A DNA stretch of 34,788 nucleotides from Planctomycetota bacterium (GCA_027625095.1 JAQBXN010000095.1:1-34788), one strand, 5' to 3'. Shown: positions 7,968 through 17,530, numbered from the stretch's first letter. Translations and numbers: made by a program. Notes: generated by a model from the sequence alone, not told the origin.

Positions 7968-8918
7968 ATGATTTCGAAAGTAAAACTTAACAATCAAGCT
8001 TTTACGATCATCGAGTTTCTGATGGCTGTCACCGTCACTTTTACACTCTCTTCAATCGTGATTGGTGTGCTGCATATTGGTTTCAGACGCAGCCTGCAGG
8101 CACATTGCACTAAGAATACGTTCACCCTCTGGAATACGATGAAGATATATCGAACGGATAACAGAGGTAGATATCCATCTGAATACCCCACCCTTTCCCT
8201 TCTTGAGATGATGGGTTCTAGCGAGGCCTTTCCCAAGAACGAATACCAGCTCCCCAACAAGACCTTCACCTGTGTCGAGTACGAGCCACCTATAGACGAA
8301 GAGACTGGCACCGTAAAAGTAAAGGGGCAGGGAAAAGTAAAAAAGCAAGGGAAACAGGGCCAAGTTTATGAAGAGCCTGAAGATGTGTCTGCCGACGTCT
8401 ACAGCAACTATATGATCATGATGCGGGATCTTGCCCCATCCAATACGTCATTTCTTACTTGCCCCTATCACGATGAAGGAGGAATGGCGGTGGCCATTAC
8501 CTTCAATGGCCGCGCCTTTGCAAACGAGAGGGAACCTCTCACACTTGACGGTGACGCAAAGGTAGAGCCGCTATCAGTACTCAGCAATGGCAAATTTTAC
8601 TTTTGGGACAATGGGTTTATAGACCTTCAGGGAGGGCCCACGATCATGTATTCAGGTACCTACACGGACGGCGACACATTGGTTATTAATCTCAAAGTAG
8701 AAGAGAACAGTACCGGCTCTCTTGATATATCATTGCCGGCAAATTCTCGCCTGAACCTGCTCAGCAGTGTCGGCCTTGTCATTTTCGAATCCAGTAAAAA
8801 TAATACATTCAAGTTTGACGCTGATTTTGAGGACACCTCAGGTTATAAGGCGATTATTGTCGGGGACTCCGGTCAAATTCAGAAGTTTGGCCGAAATATC
8901 GTCGTCAGTTCCCAGTAG
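7968..8918 (+). CDS. Prepilin-type N-terminal cleavage protein (pseudopilin-like)
   Basis: 316 residues from the ATG at 7968; an upstream TTG at 7956 would add four residues. The N-terminus has a short basic leader and then QAFTIIEFLMAV with a hydrophobic helix. This is a type IV prepilin processing site with Ala in place of the usual Gly at -1, Phe at +1 and Glu at +5. The rest is unrecognised. The mid part holds a Lys/Gly/Gln-rich stretch (KVKGQGKVKKQGKQGQ, about residues 115-131) encoded by an almost pure A/G tract. The C-terminal part is rich in beta-type segments. No prepilin peptidase, secretion ATPase or pilus assembly gene lies nearby, so it is an orphan. Such single pseudopilins are common in PVC-type genomes. 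Confidence 0.75.
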   Translation: MISKVKLNNQAFTIIEFLMAVTVTFTLSSIVIGVLHIGFRRSLQAHCTKNTFTLWNTMKIYRTDNRGRYPSEYPTLSLLEMMGSSEAFPKNEYQLPNKTFTCVEYEPPIDEETGTVKVKGQGKVKKQGKQGQVYEEPEDVSADVYSNYMIMMRDLAPSNTSFLTCPYHDEGGMAVAITFNGRAFANEREPLTLDGDAKVEPLSVLSNGKFYFWDNGFIDLQGGPTIMYSGTYTDGDTLVINLKVEENSTGSLDISLPANSRLNLLSSVGLVIFESSKNNTFKFDADFEDTSGYKAIIVGDSGQIQKFGRNIVVSSQ

Positions 8919-9045
8919 CCTCCTTCTCCTGGTGTGCGGCGAAATTAAGCGAGGACCAAAGAATTCTTATGGCGACATTCGGCCGCAGCCGAGGATTTGA
9001 ACAGGAGGGAACTGAGAGAACAGAGACAGAAATTACCTTTTCAAG

Positions 9046-9175
9046 GTATAACTGTTCGGGGCCGCATCCTTCTTACTCTTAATCTTGCTTTTATCTCCCT
9101 TTTGTGCTCCTTCTTGTGGCATGTGAGGGCAGCGGCGTGGAGTGGAGATTCCCGCAGAAAGTGGCTCGGAACAAA
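9046..9175. repeat. Copy A of a dispersed repeat shared with the window end
   Basis: This segment matches 34627-34788 in long blocks: AACTGTTC-GGGC, ATCCTTCTTACT, ATCTTGCTTTT, then TTCTTGTGGCATGTGA and GGCAGCGGCGTGGA. The other copy has about 30 extra bases in the middle. It lies in the gap 8919-9338, where I see no convincing gene. A short open frame that crosses the repeat looks like chance translation. The family is not one I can name. Confidence 0.75.
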
Positions 9176-9338
9176 TGAAAAAACCGAAGAAAGTGGAGAT
9201 TAAGAGTGAGAGCCTGACCCTCTCTTATTATTTTCATCGCTGTAGTATGTAGTATTTAGAAAAGTACATGCGACACCCGCAGACTTTCACGAGTAAATCT
9301 TTTATCCCTTGCGATAAACACAAGGCCGGAGTGACCAG

Positions 9339-11114
9339 ATGGAATGCAGTCCCGTTGTAGAGCTTGAGGCAAAATTTATCCTTGAAGACCCCGCCCAGGC
9401 GGAGCAGTTGCTGACGTTTCTGAAGTCGCAGGGAAACAAATTGGTCGAGGCCGCGACTCAGGAAATTGTGGATGTTTACCTGGACACGCCCGACTGGCGG
9501 CTCTATGAATCGGGCTGGGCCTACCGCTGGCAGGATTCAGGTAGCAAGTGCTTCATTGGGCTGAAGTCACTGGCTCGCCAGGATTCGGCTGTTCAACAGC
9601 GGGAGGAGGTCGAACAGAGCGTCCCCGCGCTGCCGAAAGATCCGGATGAAATTCCACCCGGCTTGGTAGCTGACTTTATTGCTGCCAACCTGCAACGGGA
9701 GGCGCCTCGTGAGCTCTTTAAAGTCAAGAAGTCCAGAAGACGTTACATCGTTCATACGCCGAAGGGAACGGAACTCGAGCTGTGTCTGGATACGACGGAG
9801 ATTAACAGTGTCCAAAAGCCGCTGGGGGACGCGGTCGGACGAGTTGAGTTTTTTGAATTGGAGATGGAATTGTCTCAGGGCCAGCCTGAAGAGCTGCATC
9901 TGCTCGCGGACAAGCTCGAACATCGGCTGAAACTCCTTCCGGCCCGGTTGAGTAAATTTGAGAGGGGGCTCTATGCGGCGGGGCTGCGTCCACCGGCTTC
10001 CTTAGTTCCGGTGAAGGAAATCCCATCCGTCAACACACCCATGTCCCGTCTCGCGTATCGTTGTCTTGCCCAGGATTTTCATGAAGTCCTCTTTTATGAA
10101 GACGTTGCCTGGGAGGGCATCGACCCCGAAGGGGTGCATCAGATGAGAGTGGCGGTCCGTCGCATTCGCGAATCGCTCAAGTTTTTCAATAAATTCCTGG
10201 CTCAGCGTTCGTTAAAGAAGATCGGCAGCGATATGAAATGGCTGGCCCAGGTACTCGGTGACGTGAGGGATCTGGACGTCTATCGTGATAATTTTGAAGG
10301 ATACTCGAAGATAGTGGACAAGCGCGACCGGGCCAAACTTGCCGGATATCAGGAGGAACTCGAGAAGCAGCGAAAGCAGGCTCGAAAGCGGCTGGTCAGA
10401 GCGTTATCCATCCCGAGGTATGCGCAGTTGGTAACCCGTTTCAAACGTTTCCTGGAACTCGGCCCGACACAGAGCCAGTTCATCCAGCCCCGAACGGTGG
10501 CCATGCACGGCCTGAAACTCGTCTCCAAGCGACTCAAGAAGGTCGTCAGCCAAGGGCGGGCAATCACTCTTAAAACGAGTCCCGAACCGTACCATCAATT
10601 GCGCATCGACTGCAAACGCCTCCGTTATGCATGCGAGTTTTTTGGTCCAGTGATCGACCAAGCTCTCCTGGGCAAGTTCGTGAAGCACTTGAAGGCCCTT
10701 CAAACAGTCTTAGGCGATCATCAGGATGCCTGCGTTGCCTCCGAGCGTTTGCGCGAGTTTGCTGAGACAGTTCCCATGCGTAAAAAGATGAAAGGAGTGC
10801 TCCTCGCGCTTGGGCAGTTGGTCGGCAGCCAGGAACTGCAGGCGTCCCAACTCCGTCAGGCGTTTGGTAAGGTCTGGCACAAATTCGACCGGCCGAAGGT
10901 TGTTCGCTTTCTCGCCGACGCCGCAAATTCCTCGGGGATGGCCAATTCACACCTGCTCTTGACTGAGAGGCCTGGTTCAAGTCCTTTAGATCCTGGTGTC
11001 AAACGTGGCAATGCTGAGGTCGTGTGCCAGGATGTCGCTCCGCAAGAAGAGAGCGGTCATTCGGAAGTGACGGAACCAGAGACAATTGAGGAAACCGTTT
11101 CGGAACAGACCTGA
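9339..11114 (+). CDS. CYTH-CHAD domain protein (triphosphate/polyphosphate-binding)
   Basis: 591 residues. Residues 1-220 form a CYTH domain, opening with the diagnostic ExExK motif (Glu8, Glu10, Lys12) and carrying the charged tunnel strands of triphosphate tunnel enzymes. Residues about 230-510 form a CHAD domain, a helical bundle with conserved His and basic residues (GVHQMRVAVRRIRESLKFF, YHQLRIDCKRLRYACEFF). CHAD domains bind inorganic polyphosphate, and CYTH-CHAD proteins such as E. coli YgiF hydrolyse triphosphate. Residues about 525-591 are a Glu-rich tail without a recognised fold. The start has GGAG at good spacing (GGAGTGACCAGATG). It lies 83 nt upstream of the ParA gene on the same strand, so it may join that operon, but its role there is unclear. 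Confidence 0.88.
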   Translation: MECSPVVELEAKFILEDPAQAEQLLTFLKSQGNKLVEAATQEIVDVYLDTPDWRLYESGWAYRWQDSGSKCFIGLKSLARQDSAVQQREEVEQSVPALPKDPDEIPPGLVADFIAANLQREAPRELFKVKKSRRRYIVHTPKGTELELCLDTTEINSVQKPLGDAVGRVEFFELEMELSQGQPEELHLLADKLEHRLKLLPARLSKFERGLYAAGLRPPASLVPVKEIPSVNTPMSRLAYRCLAQDFHEVLFYEDVAWEGIDPEGVHQMRVAVRRIRESLKFFNKFLAQRSLKKIGSDMKWLAQVLGDVRDLDVYRDNFEGYSKIVDKRDRAKLAGYQEELEKQRKQARKRLVRALSIPRYAQLVTRFKRFLELGPTQSQFIQPRTVAMHGLKLVSKRLKKVVSQGRAITLKTSPEPYHQLRIDCKRLRYACEFFGPVIDQALLGKFVKHLKALQTVLGDHQDACVASERLREFAETVPMRKKMKGVLLALGQLVGSQELQASQLRQAFGKVWHKFDRPKVVRFLADAANSSGMANSHLLLTERPGSSPLDPGVKRGNAEVVCQDVAPQEESGHSEVTEPETIEETVSEQT

Positions 11115-11197
11115 GCGGAATTGTCTGTGCACACAGGTTTCCATAACATTCGAAGGCCTGAGGCCTGCTGCGATATCCATCCATTTCTTAGGCCTGT

Positions 11198-11959
11198 ATG
11201 AAAACCATTGCCATTGCCAACCAGAAGGGCGGAGTCGGCAAAACAACCACGGCAATTAATTTGAGCGCAGCGCTTGCCATTGAAGGCCGGAAAGTACTTC
11301 TGGTAGATTTCGACCCTCAGGCAAACAGTTCCATAGTGGTCGGTCTCGGCCCAAATAGTCACGCAAAAACGATGTATGATGTGATGTCTGACCCGAGGGT
11401 AACGATCAGTCAGGTGATTCAGCCCACAAATACAACGGATCTGTTCAGCGCCCCCGCTAATCTGAATCTCGCCGCCTGCGAGATAACCCTGGTAAATACT
11501 GCAGGCCGGGAAACGGTCCTCAAACGTTCTCTCAGTGAAGTGTCTGAACACTTCGATTATTGCATCATTGACTGTGCTCCGAGCCTCAGCCTGCTGACGG
11601 TGAATGCACTAATGGCTTCGGACGAAATATTCATCCCCATTCAGATGGGCTATTTTGCGTTGGAAGGGGTACAGCATCTGATGACAATCATTGACTTGGT
11701 CAAATCAGACCTTGGGCACACAGATTTGCGGATTGGCGGGGTGATCATTACCTTCTACGAGAAGCGGGTCAAAATGAGCCAGGAGGTGCTCGAACGGGTC
11801 CGGTCATTCTTCAAAACACTGGTTTTTCAATCGGTCATCCCTCGCACCATCAAATTGGATGAAGCGGCCAGTTATCACCAGACCATCTTTGATTATTCTC
11901 CCCGATCTACAGGCGCAAGAGCCTATCGCAACCTGGCTGCGGAGGTAATCAAGAGATGA
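11198..11959 (+). CDS. ParA/Soj-family ATPase of a chemosensory cluster
   Basis: 253 residues. It has the deviant Walker A motif KGGVGKTT (Lys10 and Lys15), Walker A' DFDPQANSS and Walker B YCIIDCAPS. This is the ParA family, which uses ATP-driven dimerisation and nucleoid or surface binding to position cargo. No ParB and no parS-like site is visible nearby. Instead its stop overlaps the start of a double-CheW gene (ATGA), followed by MCP, CheA and CheY genes. ParA homologues in chemotaxis clusters (ParC in Vibrio, PpfA in Rhodobacter) place chemosensory arrays in the cell, and that is the likely job here. A general chromosome-partition role is less likely given the neighbours. Confidence 0.9.
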   Translation: MKTIAIANQKGGVGKTTTAINLSAALAIEGRKVLLVDFDPQANSSIVVGLGPNSHAKTMYDVMSDPRVTISQVIQPTNTTDLFSAPANLNLAACEITLVNTAGRETVLKRSLSEVSEHFDYCIIDCAPSLSLLTVNALMASDEIFIPIQMGYFALEGVQHLMTIIDLVKSDLGHTDLRIGGVIITFYEKRVKMSQEVLERVRSFFKTLVFQSVIPRTIKLDEAASYHQTIFDYSPRSTGARAYRNLAAEVIKR

Positions 11960-13230
11960 GCCGAGCTCTCGGGAACGACCCTCTCAGGCAGAGCCTGTTC
12001 AAGAAGACTGATGCTCCGGTGCCGCCAATTGAACCGGGCGAAGAGCCACGAAAGATTCTTTCCCCGGCCCAAATCGCTGCGGCCGTCGAAGGCGCAACTT
12101 CGCCGACTGTGACAGCCGCACCTGTTCCCAATGAATTCAGGGATCCCTATCAGACGCCCCCAGCGCCCATCCGGGTACAGGATATTCATGACGACATCAT
12201 TGATGCGCTGCCCGACGAATTTGACGTGATCGGATTCCGGCTCGGTAAAAGAGAATTTGGAATTGATATCCGATGCGTTCAGCGAGTCATCCCAATGGTG
12301 GAGATTACCTCCGTGCCCCAACCATTATCATTCCTTGAAGGGGTGATGGACCTGATGGGCGCCATCGTGCCCGTCATCTCCCTTCGGCGTCTGCTGGGCA
12401 TGCAATCGATCCCGTACACGCTGCGCAATCACATCATTATCGCTGAACATGGAAAGAGGACCATCGGGCTTATCGTTGATGGAGTCTCAGACCTGATAGC
12501 GCTCTCAAAAGACATCGTCGACCCGCCCACGAACATTACACCACTCAGGCACTTTCTGACCGGCATTGCCCGGCTGCCTGCGCGGATTTTGTTCATGCTG
12601 CGAATAGATCGCATCATGGATATCGAACGCGAGGCCGAAGCAAACGCAGGCATTTCCTTTGATGCAGGTATGCCTCTGGATGGGCTTGAAGGCGAATCGG
12701 AAGCAGAAGACGGCCTGTCGGATCCCGAGCGTGAAATCCTGCACCGCCGGGCAATCACGCTCAGCCAACGGGTAGATCAGGAGGATGCGGTGACCCGGCA
12801 ATTGCTGACATTTTCCCTCGCTGACGAATGGTATGGAGTCGATGCACCGAGTGTACGGACGATCGTTGCTTCGCCAGCTATCATCCCGGTGCCGTGCGCC
12901 CCGCCACACATACGAGGGGTGATGAATCTGCGTGGAGAGATTTTGACCGTTGTGGACTTGAAGCGATTTTTCGGGCTGGATGCGTCACCGCAATCAGGTC
13001 AGAATCGCGTTATCGTGGCGCTTTATGGAGAGTGGCAGCTCGGTTTCTATGTCGATTCTGTTTTCGACGTCATCGATTTGCCTATATCTTCCATTGAACT
13101 TCCGCTCACCACCATTGAGAAAGTTCGTGCTGATTTCATCGAGGGTGAAGCCCGGTTCAATGACCGACTGCTTGGTATTCTAAAGCTTGAAACAACCATG
13201 AACCCCAGACTTTCAAAGGGGTTAAATTAA
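11956..13230 (+). CDS. Double-CheW adaptor with a disordered N-terminal extension
   Basis: 424 residues with two CheW folds. The first spans about 89-215 (DVIGFRLGKREFGIDI, GVMDLMGAIVPVISLRRLL). The second spans about 281-420 (LLTFSLADEWYGVDAPSV, GVMNLRGEILTVVDLKRFF). CheW couples receptors to the kinase CheA, and a tandem form could bridge array units. The first 85 residues look disordered and Pro-rich. The first 17 carry several basic residues (MSRALGNDPLRQSLFKK), resembling the short basic N-terminal peptides by which partners activate ParA ATPases. The gene overlaps the upstream parA by 4 nt, which supports a physical pairing. The linker between the CheW domains is acidic and may be flexible. 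Confidence 0.9.
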   Translation: MSRALGNDPLRQSLFKKTDAPVPPIEPGEEPRKILSPAQIAAAVEGATSPTVTAAPVPNEFRDPYQTPPAPIRVQDIHDDIIDALPDEFDVIGFRLGKREFGIDIRCVQRVIPMVEITSVPQPLSFLEGVMDLMGAIVPVISLRRLLGMQSIPYTLRNHIIIAEHGKRTIGLIVDGVSDLIALSKDIVDPPTNITPLRHFLTGIARLPARILFMLRIDRIMDIEREAEANAGISFDAGMPLDGLEGESEAEDGLSDPEREILHRRAITLSQRVDQEDAVTRQLLTFSLADEWYGVDAPSVRTIVASPAIIPVPCAPPHIRGVMNLRGEILTVVDLKRFFGLDASPQSGQNRVIVALYGEWQLGFYVDSVFDVIDLPISSIELPLTTIEKVRADFIEGEARFNDRLLGILKLETTMNPRLSKGLN

Positions 13231-13241
13231 GAGGCCTGCCC

Positions 13242-14669
13242 ATGAATTTGCTTTCACGTGTCTTTTCCAGCGTCGGTTCCCGCCTGCTGTTCTGTTTTGC
13301 TACCAACACTCTTTTGCTTGGAATGGTTGCCGTCACCATCCTGCTGGCCACGCCAAACCACGATTCCTCGGTCTGGTTAAAATGCCTCGGGGGGTTCTTT
13401 TTAGCCGTCGTTGTTTCCTATCTGCTTATTCGGGTCTTGTTGATTCGGTGGCTGGTGAATCCGATTTCCAAACTTACCCTTGCTTCCCGAACCATCGCCA
13501 AGGACGGCCATCTACGGCTCGACCTCGACTTCGCAAATTACAGCGGTGAAATAGGGGAGCTCTGCCAGGCATTCGTGGACATGCAGAAAACACTCTCCGA
13601 AGTTAAGGAAGTGGCCAGTGCCATATCCAGAGGAGACTACTCGCGAGAGATTACCGCCAGCGGACCGCTGATCACGGAATTCAGAGGGATGCAAAACAGC
13701 CTGCGCACTCTTGCTCAACAGGCGCGCTTTGTTGCGGAAGGAGATCTGACATCCACCGTTCAGGCTGAAGGAGATCTGGCCCATTCGTTCAACATGATGG
13801 TCATGAATCTCGGAAGTCTGGTTCGACAGGTACGTGAGAGCAGTCTCCGTATGAGCGCTGCATCAGGCCGCATTCTCGCCGCGTCAGAAGAGCAGGCCAG
13901 CTACTCTGCTGAACAAGCCGCCTCCGTAAGCGAGACCTCCGCCACCATCGAAGAGCTTGCTACCTCCGCCAAGCAGATCGCCAACAACGCTCAGGCGGTG
14001 GTAGACGTTGCCGAAGGGACCCTTATGAACGCCCGTGCCGGCCAGGAATCGGTGAATGACGTCATGGCAGGTATGGAAGAAATTCGCATTGGAACGGATT
14101 CTTCTGCCAAACGCATTCTCAGTCTCGGTGAGAAGTCACAGGAAATCGGAGGCATCATCGATTCCATCAATGACATCGCCGATCAGACCAACCTATTGGC
14201 CTTGAATGCAGCCATCGAGGCCGCCCGCGCAGGGGATGCCGGCAAGAGCTTCGCCGTCGTTGCCCAGGAAGTCCGCAAACTGGCTGAAGACGTGGTCCAA
14301 TCCACCAACGAAATCACAGAGCTGGTGACCGAAATTCAATCCTCAACTAACTCTTCAGTCATGGCCACTGAAGACAGCAAACGCCGCGTAGAGCGCGGTG
14401 TCAGCCTCGCCAACAGAACTGCGGATACGCTTAACCAGATCCTTGAAATGGTCGAACGGACTACCGAGTCGGCCAATCAGATTCGAATCTCGACCCAGCA
14501 ACAGCAGAGCGCATCAGAACAACTGGTTACCACCATGCGGGAAATTGCAGAAGTCTCCAAACAATCTGCCGCCAGTTCCAAACAGGCCATGGGGAGCGCA
14601 TCCGAACTCGCCAATCTGGCAGATGAGCTCAGAGTAACAATCGGCCAGTTCAAGCTCGATGCAGGCTAA
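13242..14669 (+). CDS. Methyl-accepting chemotaxis protein without a sensor domain
   Basis: 475 residues. Two membrane helices (about 13-36 and 45-66) are joined by a loop of only about ten residues, so there is no periplasmic ligand domain. A HAMP-type region follows (about 67-200, possibly two HAMP units), then a long coiled coil. The signalling hairpin tip sits at about 307-345 (DQTNLLALNAAIEAARAGDA) and contacts CheA and CheW. There is no C-terminal pentapeptide for CheR docking; the protein ends FKLDAG. It may sense membrane state, a protein partner or an intracellular cue. It sits 11 nt after the double-CheW gene and 2 nt before cheA, clearly in one operon. Confidence 0.92.
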   Translation: MNLLSRVFSSVGSRLLFCFATNTLLLGMVAVTILLATPNHDSSVWLKCLGGFFLAVVVSYLLIRVLLIRWLVNPISKLTLASRTIAKDGHLRLDLDFANYSGEIGELCQAFVDMQKTLSEVKEVASAISRGDYSREITASGPLITEFRGMQNSLRTLAQQARFVAEGDLTSTVQAEGDLAHSFNMMVMNLGSLVRQVRESSLRMSAASGRILAASEEQASYSAEQAASVSETSATIEELATSAKQIANNAQAVVDVAEGTLMNARAGQESVNDVMAGMEEIRIGTDSSAKRILSLGEKSQEIGGIIDSINDIADQTNLLALNAAIEAARAGDAGKSFAVVAQEVRKLAEDVVQSTNEITELVTEIQSSTNSSVMATEDSKRRVERGVSLANRTADTLNQILEMVERTTESANQIRISTQQQQSASEQLVTTMREIAEVSKQSAASSKQAMGSASELANLADELRVTIGQFKLDAG

Positions 14670-14671
14670 TC

Positions 14672-17530
14672 ATGCCCGACGATTTTCAGAAGGAATTTCT
14701 GGCTAAGTTTAAGGAAGAGGCGGATGAACTCATCGCGCGTCTCAACCAGGGCCTTATGGCACTGGAAAGCGATCCGACCAATAGCGAGTGGCTACGAGAG
14801 ATAGCGAGGCTGGCCCACACCATCAAGGGCACGGCGAGCATGATGGGGATCGATTCCATATCGGAAATGGCACACAGTATGGAAGACGCACTGGTCATGG
14901 TGCGTGACGAAGAATTGGAGATGACTGCAGAACTCGGCGATGTTCTCTTCGCGGGCCTTGATGCCATACAAATTATTCTGAACCAGCTCATAGGGCAGCA
15001 GGAAGAGCAGACTCCCAATGTTGCCGTGCTCTCAAAACAAATTCGCCGGCTTTTGACGTCTAATCAGGGAAACCAGGCAACCCGGCCCGAGACACCCATC
15101 GCACCAGAAGAACAGCTTGCACCGATCAAATCGCCCGGAACCCGGTCAAAAACTCCTGAGTCTCTTGTCGAGCATGCCCCGGAGGTCAACGAGTTCCTTG
15201 GCATCTTCAAGACGGAGGCGAACGAACTGCTGGAGATCCTGAATCGGGGGGCTCTGGCTCTGGAAGAGAACCCGGATGATGAAGCTGCCATCGGCGAATT
15301 GGCCAGGGCGGCCCACACTCTGAAGGGCTCCGCAAAGATGATGGGGTTCGATGACATCAGCACCGTGGCCCACAGGCTCGAAGACAGGCTGATGAGCATC
15401 AGGGATGGCGATGAAAAAATGACCCCCGAAGTCGGTGATCTGCTCTTTTCCTCCTTAGACGCCATCAATGCCTTGCTCGAGGGTGGTGTTCTGCCGCCGT
15501 TTGAAGATACGGAACATGAACCTCAAACAGATATTGATACACAGACCATTGTAAAAACAAGGAAAGAAGTTGAGTCCGAGCCGGGCACGGCGGCACCAGG
15601 TACCATCTCCGACCGCGGCCCTCTCGCCACCGCATTCGGCAGGGCGCCGACCAAACATGGCCCCGGCACGACAGATCAACCGTCCCCTGATTCTGTCGGC
15701 CCCCTTACTCTGATGGAGGGCAGCGGTATCCAACTGGGTCAGTTGATGCCAAAAGCGACATCCACACCTCTGGCTACGATCATGCAGGAAACCATCCGCG
15801 TGGATACCGGCAAGGTGGATGCCCTGGTAAACATGGCGGGCGAAATGGTGATTAATCAGATCCGTTTTGAAGATGGGCTCAAGATGTTCAAGCGACTCTG
15901 GGTTGCCAATAAAGAGCTACATCAGCGCTGGGTGTTTGTCCGCGATGCGTTCATGTCTATGCGGGATTCCGGCACCGAATTGTCCGACTCGCTTTTGGAG
16001 ACTATGAATCGATACGCCGAAGGAAGAAACGAACTTACCGCCGTTTTGTCGAGTTATTCACGGCATGTAGCAGACGATACAGTCCATCTTTCAATGATGA
16101 CCGGTGACCTCCAACACCATGTGATGGCATTGCGAATGGTGCCGGTTGCCAGCGTATTCGAATCGTTCCGCCGTACGATCCGCGATATCGCCAGGGAAAT
16201 GGGGAAGAAGGTAAGGGCTGAGATTGTCGGCCAGGAAACCGAAATCGACAAAAAGATGATTGAGGGCATCAAAGATCCCCTCGTACATCTGGTTCGAAAT
16301 GCAATTGATCATGGAATTGAGTCACCAGAAGAACGAGTGAGACTTGGCAAACCGGCGGAAGGCACTCTGAAGCTCGCTGCACGCGGCGAAGGCGACCACA
16401 TCATCATTGAAATTGAAGATGACGGCCGTGGCATGAACCCGGACAGCATCCGAGACTCGGCAATTCGTAAAGGCGTCATTTCGAGTGAGGAAGCCTTAAG
16501 GATGTCCGAGCGTGATTGCCTGCATCTGATTTTCAGACCAAATTTCAGCACGAAGGGCCATGTCACTGAATTTTCCGGGCGAGGCGTCGGGATGGACGTG
16601 GTTAAAACGAATATCGACGGACTAAAGGGTGAGGTGCATATTGAAACCGAACTCGGGATCGGGAGCCGGTTTCTCCTGATGCTGCCGCTGACATTGGCAG
16701 TTACTCGCGTTCTGTTCGTCGAGTGCGGCTCCAACACTTTCGCTATTCCGACCTCCTCGGTCCTCAAGACAGCAAAAATTCGCAGATCGGAGATCAAGTC
16801 CATCGAGCGCCGGGAAGCGATCCAGATTTTGGATAGGACGGTACCGCTCGCGAATCTCAGTGACGTGCTTTTCCTGCGGAGGAACGATTCTGATGACGAG
16901 AAATTTTCCGTCATCGTTCTTCAATATGCGGGAGAATACATCGGTTTCATTGTGGACAAAGTAGTCGGGGAGCAGGAGATCGTTGTCAAGGAACTCGGCG
17001 TGCATCTGCAGGACGTTCCCAATCTTGCTGGCGCCGCGGTGCTCGGCAGCGGCAACGTGGTCATTGTCCTCCACGTGCCTGAATTGTTTGCCTCTTCAAA
17101 ACAGACCCCACGAGTGGCCAGAACACGGGTGGCCAGAGCTGGGCCACTGGCTTCATCTAAGCGCCGTGTACTTGTCGTAGAAGACTCTCTTGCTACCCGC
17201 GAACTTGAAAGAAATATCATTGCCGCTCAGGGCTACGAAGTGGACGTGGCCGCCAATGGGCTCAATGCATTACAGTTACTTACTTTAAATGATTACGACT
17301 TGGTGGTGACGGATATTTCCATGCCCAAAATGGACGGATTCCAGATGATCGCACGTATCAAGGAGAATCGGGATCTGATGCACATGCCCGTAATTATCGT
17401 CACCAGCCACGACAGCACTGAAGAGCGGCGAAAGGGGCTCGAACTCGGTGTCGAAGGGTACGTTGTCAAAACTGCTTTTGATCAATCGGGCCTCCTCGAT
17501 ACGATCCAGCGCCTCATCGGGGACGCTTAA
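14672..17530 (+). CDS. cheA: Hybrid CheA kinase with two Hpt domains and a receiver
   Basis: 952 residues. Hpt domain 1 spans about 1-110 with AHTIKGTASMMG (His49). Hpt domain 2 spans about 165-280 with AHTLKGSAKMMGF (His215). After a Pro/Thr-rich linker, the dimerisation helices start near 373 (IRVDTGKVDALVNMAGEMV). The GHKL ATPase follows with HLVRNAIDHGIESPEERV (N box), IEDDGRGMN and SGRGVGMDVVKTN. A CheW-like P5 domain covers about 680-800. A C-terminal receiver (about 828-952) has phosphoacceptor Asp881 in VVTDISMPKMDG, and Thr and Lys also seem present. The kinase could pass phosphate to its own receiver as a sink or to the adjacent CheY. Paired Hpt domains and a receiver recall type IV pili (Chp/Pix-like) or Frz-like systems more than flagellar CheA. 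Confidence 0.93.
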   Translation: MPDDFQKEFLAKFKEEADELIARLNQGLMALESDPTNSEWLREIARLAHTIKGTASMMGIDSISEMAHSMEDALVMVRDEELEMTAELGDVLFAGLDAIQIILNQLIGQQEEQTPNVAVLSKQIRRLLTSNQGNQATRPETPIAPEEQLAPIKSPGTRSKTPESLVEHAPEVNEFLGIFKTEANELLEILNRGALALEENPDDEAAIGELARAAHTLKGSAKMMGFDDISTVAHRLEDRLMSIRDGDEKMTPEVGDLLFSSLDAINALLEGGVLPPFEDTEHEPQTDIDTQTIVKTRKEVESEPGTAAPGTISDRGPLATAFGRAPTKHGPGTTDQPSPDSVGPLTLMEGSGIQLGQLMPKATSTPLATIMQETIRVDTGKVDALVNMAGEMVINQIRFEDGLKMFKRLWVANKELHQRWVFVRDAFMSMRDSGTELSDSLLETMNRYAEGRNELTAVLSSYSRHVADDTVHLSMMTGDLQHHVMALRMVPVASVFESFRRTIRDIAREMGKKVRAEIVGQETEIDKKMIEGIKDPLVHLVRNAIDHGIESPEERVRLGKPAEGTLKLAARGEGDHIIIEIEDDGRGMNPDSIRDSAIRKGVISSEEALRMSERDCLHLIFRPNFSTKGHVTEFSGRGVGMDVVKTNIDGLKGEVHIETELGIGSRFLLMLPLTLAVTRVLFVECGSNTFAIPTSSVLKTAKIRRSEIKSIERREAIQILDRTVPLANLSDVLFLRRNDSDDEKFSVIVLQYAGEYIGFIVDKVVGEQEIVVKELGVHLQDVPNLAGAAVLGSGNVVIVLHVPELFASSKQTPRVARTRVARAGPLASSKRRVLVVEDSLATRELERNIIAAQGYEVDVAANGLNALQLLTLNDYDLVVTDISMPKMDGFQMIARIKENRDLMHMPVIIVTSHDSTEERRKGLELGVEGYVVKTAFDQSGLLDTIQRLIGDA

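Noticed and set aside
8997..9203. Small plus-strand gene of 68 codons
   Set aside because: Most of it is made of the dispersed repeat, whose other copy is not open in the same way.
11198..11959. Plasmid or chromosome partition locus
   Set aside because: No ParB gene and no parS-like repeats adjoin it; the neighbours are chemosensory genes.
16309..16914. Minus-strand frame of 201 codons
   Set aside because: It is antisense to the catalytic core of CheA and shows only low-complexity Ser/Arg-rich sequence.
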